Shown here one piece after another: positions 3,546 through 6,335 of a DNA stretch of 6,335 nucleotides. The position numbers and the translations under genes are program-made. The first letter of the stretch is position 1, and each line of letters begins with the position of its first letter. The notes under the pieces are model-generated. The model did no database searches and was not told the origin of the DNA. It was given only the letters and a program-made list of their open reading frames with translations. Origin of the DNA: Acidobacteriota bacterium (GTDB taxonomy: Bacteria > Acidobacteriota > Thermoanaerobaculia > Thermoanaerobaculales > Thermoanaerobaculaceae); contig DAIDOU010000193.1 of NCBI GenBank assembly GCA_027458945.1, positions 1-6,335 of the forward strand, read 5' to 3'.

Positions 3546-5966
3546 ATGTTCAGGGTCATCACCGACGCCAGGCAGTTCCACGAGTACGTGTTGCTGCGCG
3601 ACGGCCAGGGCGTCGTGCTCCGGATGGCGACCCCGGCCGACCTGCCGGCGATCCAGGAGATGCTGTCCAAGGTCTCAGGCCAGAGCCTGCGCATGCGGTT
3701 CATGGCCTCGATGAAGCAGGTGCCGACCAAGTTCATTGAAGGCCTGTGCAGCGAGGACCCGCGCGACCGCGCCTGCGTCCTCGCGGTGATGGGCGAGGGG
3801 GAGGACTCGAAGGTCGTCGGCTTCGGCAACTACGTCAGCCTCGGCGCCCACAACACCGCCGACGTCGCGTTCATCGTCGCCGACGAGTTCCAGGGGCGGG
3901 GGATCAGCACGCTGCTGCTCGAGCGCCTGGCCGGGATCGCGGCCGGGGTCGGCTTCGTCGGCTTCGAGGCCGACGTGCTCTTCGACAACCAGCAGATGAC
4001 CAACGTGTTCCGCAAGTCGGGGTTCGAGGCGAAGCAGGTGCTCGACGGCGGCAGCTACCACGTCGAGTTCCCGGTCGCGGGCGCCGCCGCCCTGCTCGAA
4101 CGCGCCGAGCTGCGCGAACACATCGCCACCGCCAACTCGATGGCGTTGCTGCTGCGCCCGAAGGTCGTCGCCGTCGTCGGCGCCTCGCGCGACCGCGGCA
4201 GCATCGGCAGTCGGATCTTCCAGCACATCCTGGCGAACAACTTCACCGGCACCGTATACCCGGTCAACAACCAGGCGCTCTCCGTCCACGGGGTGCGCGC
4301 CTACCCGAGCGTCGGCGAACTGCCCGAGCCGCCGGACCTGGTGGTCGTCGCGGTCCCGGCGGAGGGCGTCGTCGCGGTCGCCGAGGACGCGGCCCGCGCC
4401 GGGACGAAGGGGTTGATCGTCATCACCTCCGGCTTCGCCGAGACCGGTGCGGCCGGGGCCGACCTGCAGCGCCGCCTGGTGGACATCGTGCGCGCCAACG
4501 GCGCCCGCCTGGTGGGGCCGAACTGTCTCGGTCTCGTCAACACCGACCCGGTGATCAGCCTCAACGCCAGCCTCGCCTCGGTGATGCCGCCGCTGGGGCG
4601 CATCGGCTTCTACTCCCACTCCGCCGCGCTCGGTATCGTCATCCTGCAGTACGCGGGCGAGCGCGGGCTCGGCTTCTCCACCTTCGTGTCCGCCGGCAAC
4701 CGGGCCGACGTCTCCGGCACCGACGTGCTCGAGTTCTGGGAGGAGGACCCGGCCACCGACATCGCGATCCTCTACCTCGAAGCGTTCGGCAACCCGCGGC
4801 GCTTCGCCCGCGTCGCGCGGCGGATCTCGCGCCGCAAGCCGGTCCTCTGCGTCAAGGGGGCGCGCAGCCGCGCCGGCTCGACGGCGGCCGGGGCTCACAT
4901 CGGCGCGATCCCGGTGGGGGACGTCGAGGTCGACGCGCTGTTCCGGCAGGCCGGCGTGATCCGCGTGGATACGCTCGAAGAGCTGTTCGACGCGGCGCTG
5001 CTGCTCGCCCATCAGCCGGCGCCGGCCGGCCGGCGCGTCGCGATCCTGAGCAACTCGGGGGGCGTCGTCACGATCACGGCGGACGCCTGCGAGGCGTACG
5101 GCCTGACGGTCGCCGAGTCGGGGCTGATCGATCTCGGGCCGCAGGCCGACGCCGAGGACTACCACAAGGCGGTGCAGCGGGCGCTCGAGGACCCGCGGGT
5201 GGACGCGGTCATCGCGATCTTCCTCTGCGTCGGCGACTGCGACCCGGAGCTGGTGTCGCGCGGCATCCGCCGCGGCGTGGTCGGGGCGGAGCGCGCGTCC
5301 GGGGCGGCGAAGCCGGTGCTGCTCTCGATGATGGGCGCGACCGGGGTGGTGTCGTTTCCGTTCGAGGGGAAAGGCGCGCTGGAAGGCCGCCGGACCGAGT
5401 TCCCCTCGTACCGGTTCCCGGAGGCCGCCGTGCGGGCGCTCGCACACGCGGTGACCTACGCCGAGTACCGGCGCGAGCCGCAAGGCCGCCTGACCTGGTA
5501 CGAGGGCACTGACCAGGCCCGCGCGCGGGCCGTGATCGAGGCAGCGGTGCGCGAACTGCCCTCCGGCGTCGAGCCGTGCCGGCTCACGCGGGAGCAGGCG
5601 GGCGAGGTGCTGGCGTGCTTCGGGGTGCCGATCGAGGAGGTGCCCGGGCCGCGCGAGGAGGGCGCGCCGCTCGAGCTTTCGGTGCGCCAGCACCCGGTGT
5701 TCGGTCCGGTCCTCGTGCTCGGGCGGGTCGGGCAGCCCGCCGTCGTGCGCATCACCCCGCTGACCGACGAGGACGTTCGCGGCATGCTCAAGGCGGTCGA
5801 GGTCGCGCCCGACGGGGGAGAGGTCGAGCTGCTCTGCCGCCTCTCGCAGCTCATCGAGGAGATGCCCTGGGTGGCCGAGCTCGAGGCCGAGGTCGTGCCC
5901 GCGAGCGACGGCGTGCCGGCGGCGCTCGGCGGCAACATCGTCTTCGCCGTCACGCGGCCGGCCTGA
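3546..5966 (+). CDS. GNAT acetyltransferase fused to an ADP-forming acyl-CoA-synthetase-like protein (Pat-like)
   Basis: The protein has 806 residues. Residues ~20-175 form a GNAT domain. Its acetyl-CoA loop is FQGRGIS (Gln 116 to Ser 121), and it ends in a typical FRKSGFEA segment. Residues ~199-330 are the Rossmann-type CoA-binding domain (VVAVVGAS, 207-214). About 340-460 is a succinyl-CoA-ligase-like domain (FSTFVSAGNRADVSGTDVLEF). It ends at AGAHIGAI, whose His 451 matches the phosphorylated His of ADP-forming acyl-CoA synthetases (usual motif SHTGAL). About 490-620 is the second ligase domain (RVAILSNSGG). From ~678 (LTREQAGEVL) an ATP-grasp homology begins but runs only ~128 residues, against roughly 220 usual. 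The part with the ATP-binding Lys and Gly-rich loop appears to be missing. Pat-type enzymes acetylate lysines, often silencing acetyl-CoA synthetase. By analogy this is a protein lysine acetyltransferase with a ligand-sensing synthetase-like part; the target is unknown. The CBS gene follows by 31 bases. Confidence 0.9.
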   Translation: MFRVITDARQFHEYVLLRDGQGVVLRMATPADLPAIQEMLSKVSGQSLRMRFMASMKQVPTKFIEGLCSEDPRDRACVLAVMGEGEDSKVVGFGNYVSLGAHNTADVAFIVADEFQGRGISTLLLERLAGIAAGVGFVGFEADVLFDNQQMTNVFRKSGFEAKQVLDGGSYHVEFPVAGAAALLERAELREHIATANSMALLLRPKVVAVVGASRDRGSIGSRIFQHILANNFTGTVYPVNNQALSVHGVRAYPSVGELPEPPDLVVVAVPAEGVVAVAEDAARAGTKGLIVITSGFAETGAAGADLQRRLVDIVRANGARLVGPNCLGLVNTDPVISLNASLASVMPPLGRIGFYSHSAALGIVILQYAGERGLGFSTFVSAGNRADVSGTDVLEFWEEDPATDIAILYLEAFGNPRRFARVARRISRRKPVLCVKGARSRAGSTAAGAHIGAIPVGDVEVDALFRQAGVIRVDTLEELFDAALLLAHQPAPAGRRVAILSNSGGVVTITADACEAYGLTVAESGLIDLGPQADAEDYHKAVQRALEDPRVDAVIAIFLCVGDCDPELVSRGIRRGVVGAERASGAAKPVLLSMMGATGVVSFPFEGKGALEGRRTEFPSYRFPEAAVRALAHAVTYAEYRREPQGRLTWYEGTDQARARAVIEAAVRELPSGVEPCRLTREQAGEVLACFGVPIEEVPGPREEGAPLELSVRQHPVFGPVLVLGRVGQPAVVRITPLTDEDVRGMLKAVEVAPDGGEVELLCRLSQLIEEMPWVAELEAEVVPASDGVPAALGGNIVFAVTRPA

Positions 5967-5984
5967 GCGGCGCGCCGGGGAGTG

Positions 5985-5990
5985 AAGGAG
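5985..5990 (+). promoter_or_regulatory. Ribosome binding site of the CBS-domain gene
   Basis: AAGGAG lies seven bases before ATG 5998, within the 31-base gap after the GNAT-fusion stop. The gap has no room for a separate promoter and terminator, which supports co-transcription. Confidence 0.8.
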
Positions 5991-5997
5991 AGATCGT

Positions 5998-6335
5998 ATG
6001 CTGGTGCGAGACATCATGACTACCTCGGTGATCACGATCGCTCCCGAGGCCACGCTCGAGCAGGTGTGTGAGGTCATGCAGGCGCACAACGTGCGCCACC
6101 TCCCGGTGCTCGACGGCGGCCTGTTGGTCGGCGTCATCACCGACCGCGACCTCCACGGCGGCGGCAGCAGCCCGTGCCTCGCGCCGGCCAAGCCCAAGGG
6201 CCTCGTTCGCGACGCGATGGCGCACCCGCCGCGGACCGCCCACCCGCTCGACCCGGTCGAGGACGCGGCGCGCACGATGCGGGCCTTGAAGATCGGCTGC
6301 CTGCCGGTGCTCGACGGCGAGCGCCTGGCCGGCAT
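5998..6335 (+). CDS. Tandem CBS-domain protein (3' truncated by window edge)
   Basis: The first 112 residues are visible and the frame is open at the edge. The sequence begins MLVRDIMTTSVITIAPEATL, a classic CBS start. Residues ~1-55 form the first CBS motif, with RHLPVLD (33-39) and GVITDRDL (45-52); its Thr 48 and Asp 51 match the T-x-x-D pair that contacts the ribose/phosphate of adenine nucleotides. A short Gly/Ser/Pro linker (about 53-67) leads to the second motif from VRDAM (70-74) through CLPVLDGERLAG (101-112). Such tandem CBS (Bateman) modules bind AMP, ATP or S-adenosylmethionine and act as energy or ligand sensors. Whether another domain follows beyond the window cannot be seen. 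Placement directly behind the acetyltransferase fusion suggests it senses nucleotide levels for the same process, which is inference. Confidence 0.92.
   Translation, partial: MLVRDIMTTSVITIAPEATLEQVCEVMQAHNVRHLPVLDGGLLVGVITDRDLHGGGSSPCLAPAKPKGLVRDAMAHPPRTAHPLDPVEDAARTMRALKIGCLPVLDGERLAG

Noticed and set aside
2238..3581. Minus-strand open frame opposite the second ATPase
   Set aside because: It is a shadow of the ATPase gene, with a His/Arg/Glu/Val-rich translation and no recognisable domain.
3675..6335. Very long open frame on the minus strand (over 880 codons) opposite the GNAT-fusion and CBS genes
   Set aside because: It lies antisense to two clearly recognisable proteins. Its translation is dominated by Arg, Asp, Val, Gly and His repeats with no domain, as expected of a shadow of GC-rich third positions.

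Overview
The window is GC-rich DNA from a bacterium, with G or C at most third codon positions, strong GGAGG-type ribosome binding sites and tightly packed genes. I cannot name the organism. A high-GC lineage such as Actinomycetota or Chloroflexota fits the base composition and the GNAT/acyl-CoA-synthetase fusion, but this is inference. No RNA gene, insertion sequence, CRISPR array or phage gene is visible.

Layout. At the left edge, on the minus strand, is a 211-residue protein with one N-terminal membrane segment (7-642). A divergent intergenic region (643-784) separates it from a plus-strand run of four closely spaced genes. The first two encode small homologous proteins of 92 and 93 residues (785-1063, with an apparent CTG start, and 1099-1380). 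They share a nearly identical core, GVPILPPYYSLRLLPYVVP, followed by a basic tail. The next two encode P-loop ATPases of the ArsA/Get3 (TRC40) superfamily, 325 and 326 residues (1420-2397 and 2424-3404). A 141-bp gap holding a long GC-rich inverted repeat and a candidate -10 element separates this group from a second plus-strand pair. That pair is an 806-residue fusion of an N-terminal GNAT acetyltransferase domain to an ADP-forming acyl-CoA-synthetase-like region (3546-5966), and a tandem CBS-domain protein cut by the right edge (5998-6335).

How the genes may work together. The two ATPases look like the halves of a heterodimer. Each keeps the signature Walker A motif, but they differ at the two switches. 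The first has the switch I Asp (D50) but a rewritten switch II (DLVPLGH). The second has a near-canonical switch II start (DTAPT) but Asn (N55) where Get3 has its catalytic Asp. Neither contains any cysteine, so neither arsenite binding as in ArsA nor the Get3 zinc site is possible. The small paired proteins, with a hydrophobic C-terminal half and a short basic tail, are plausible membrane partners or clients. I know of no described function for this 2+2 arrangement, and it is the best candidate here for an undescribed system. The GNAT-fusion protein resembles Pat-type lysine acetyltransferases, but its C-terminal ATP-grasp region is clearly short, so a regulatory rather than synthetic role is likely. 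The neighbouring CBS protein would supply nucleotide sensing.
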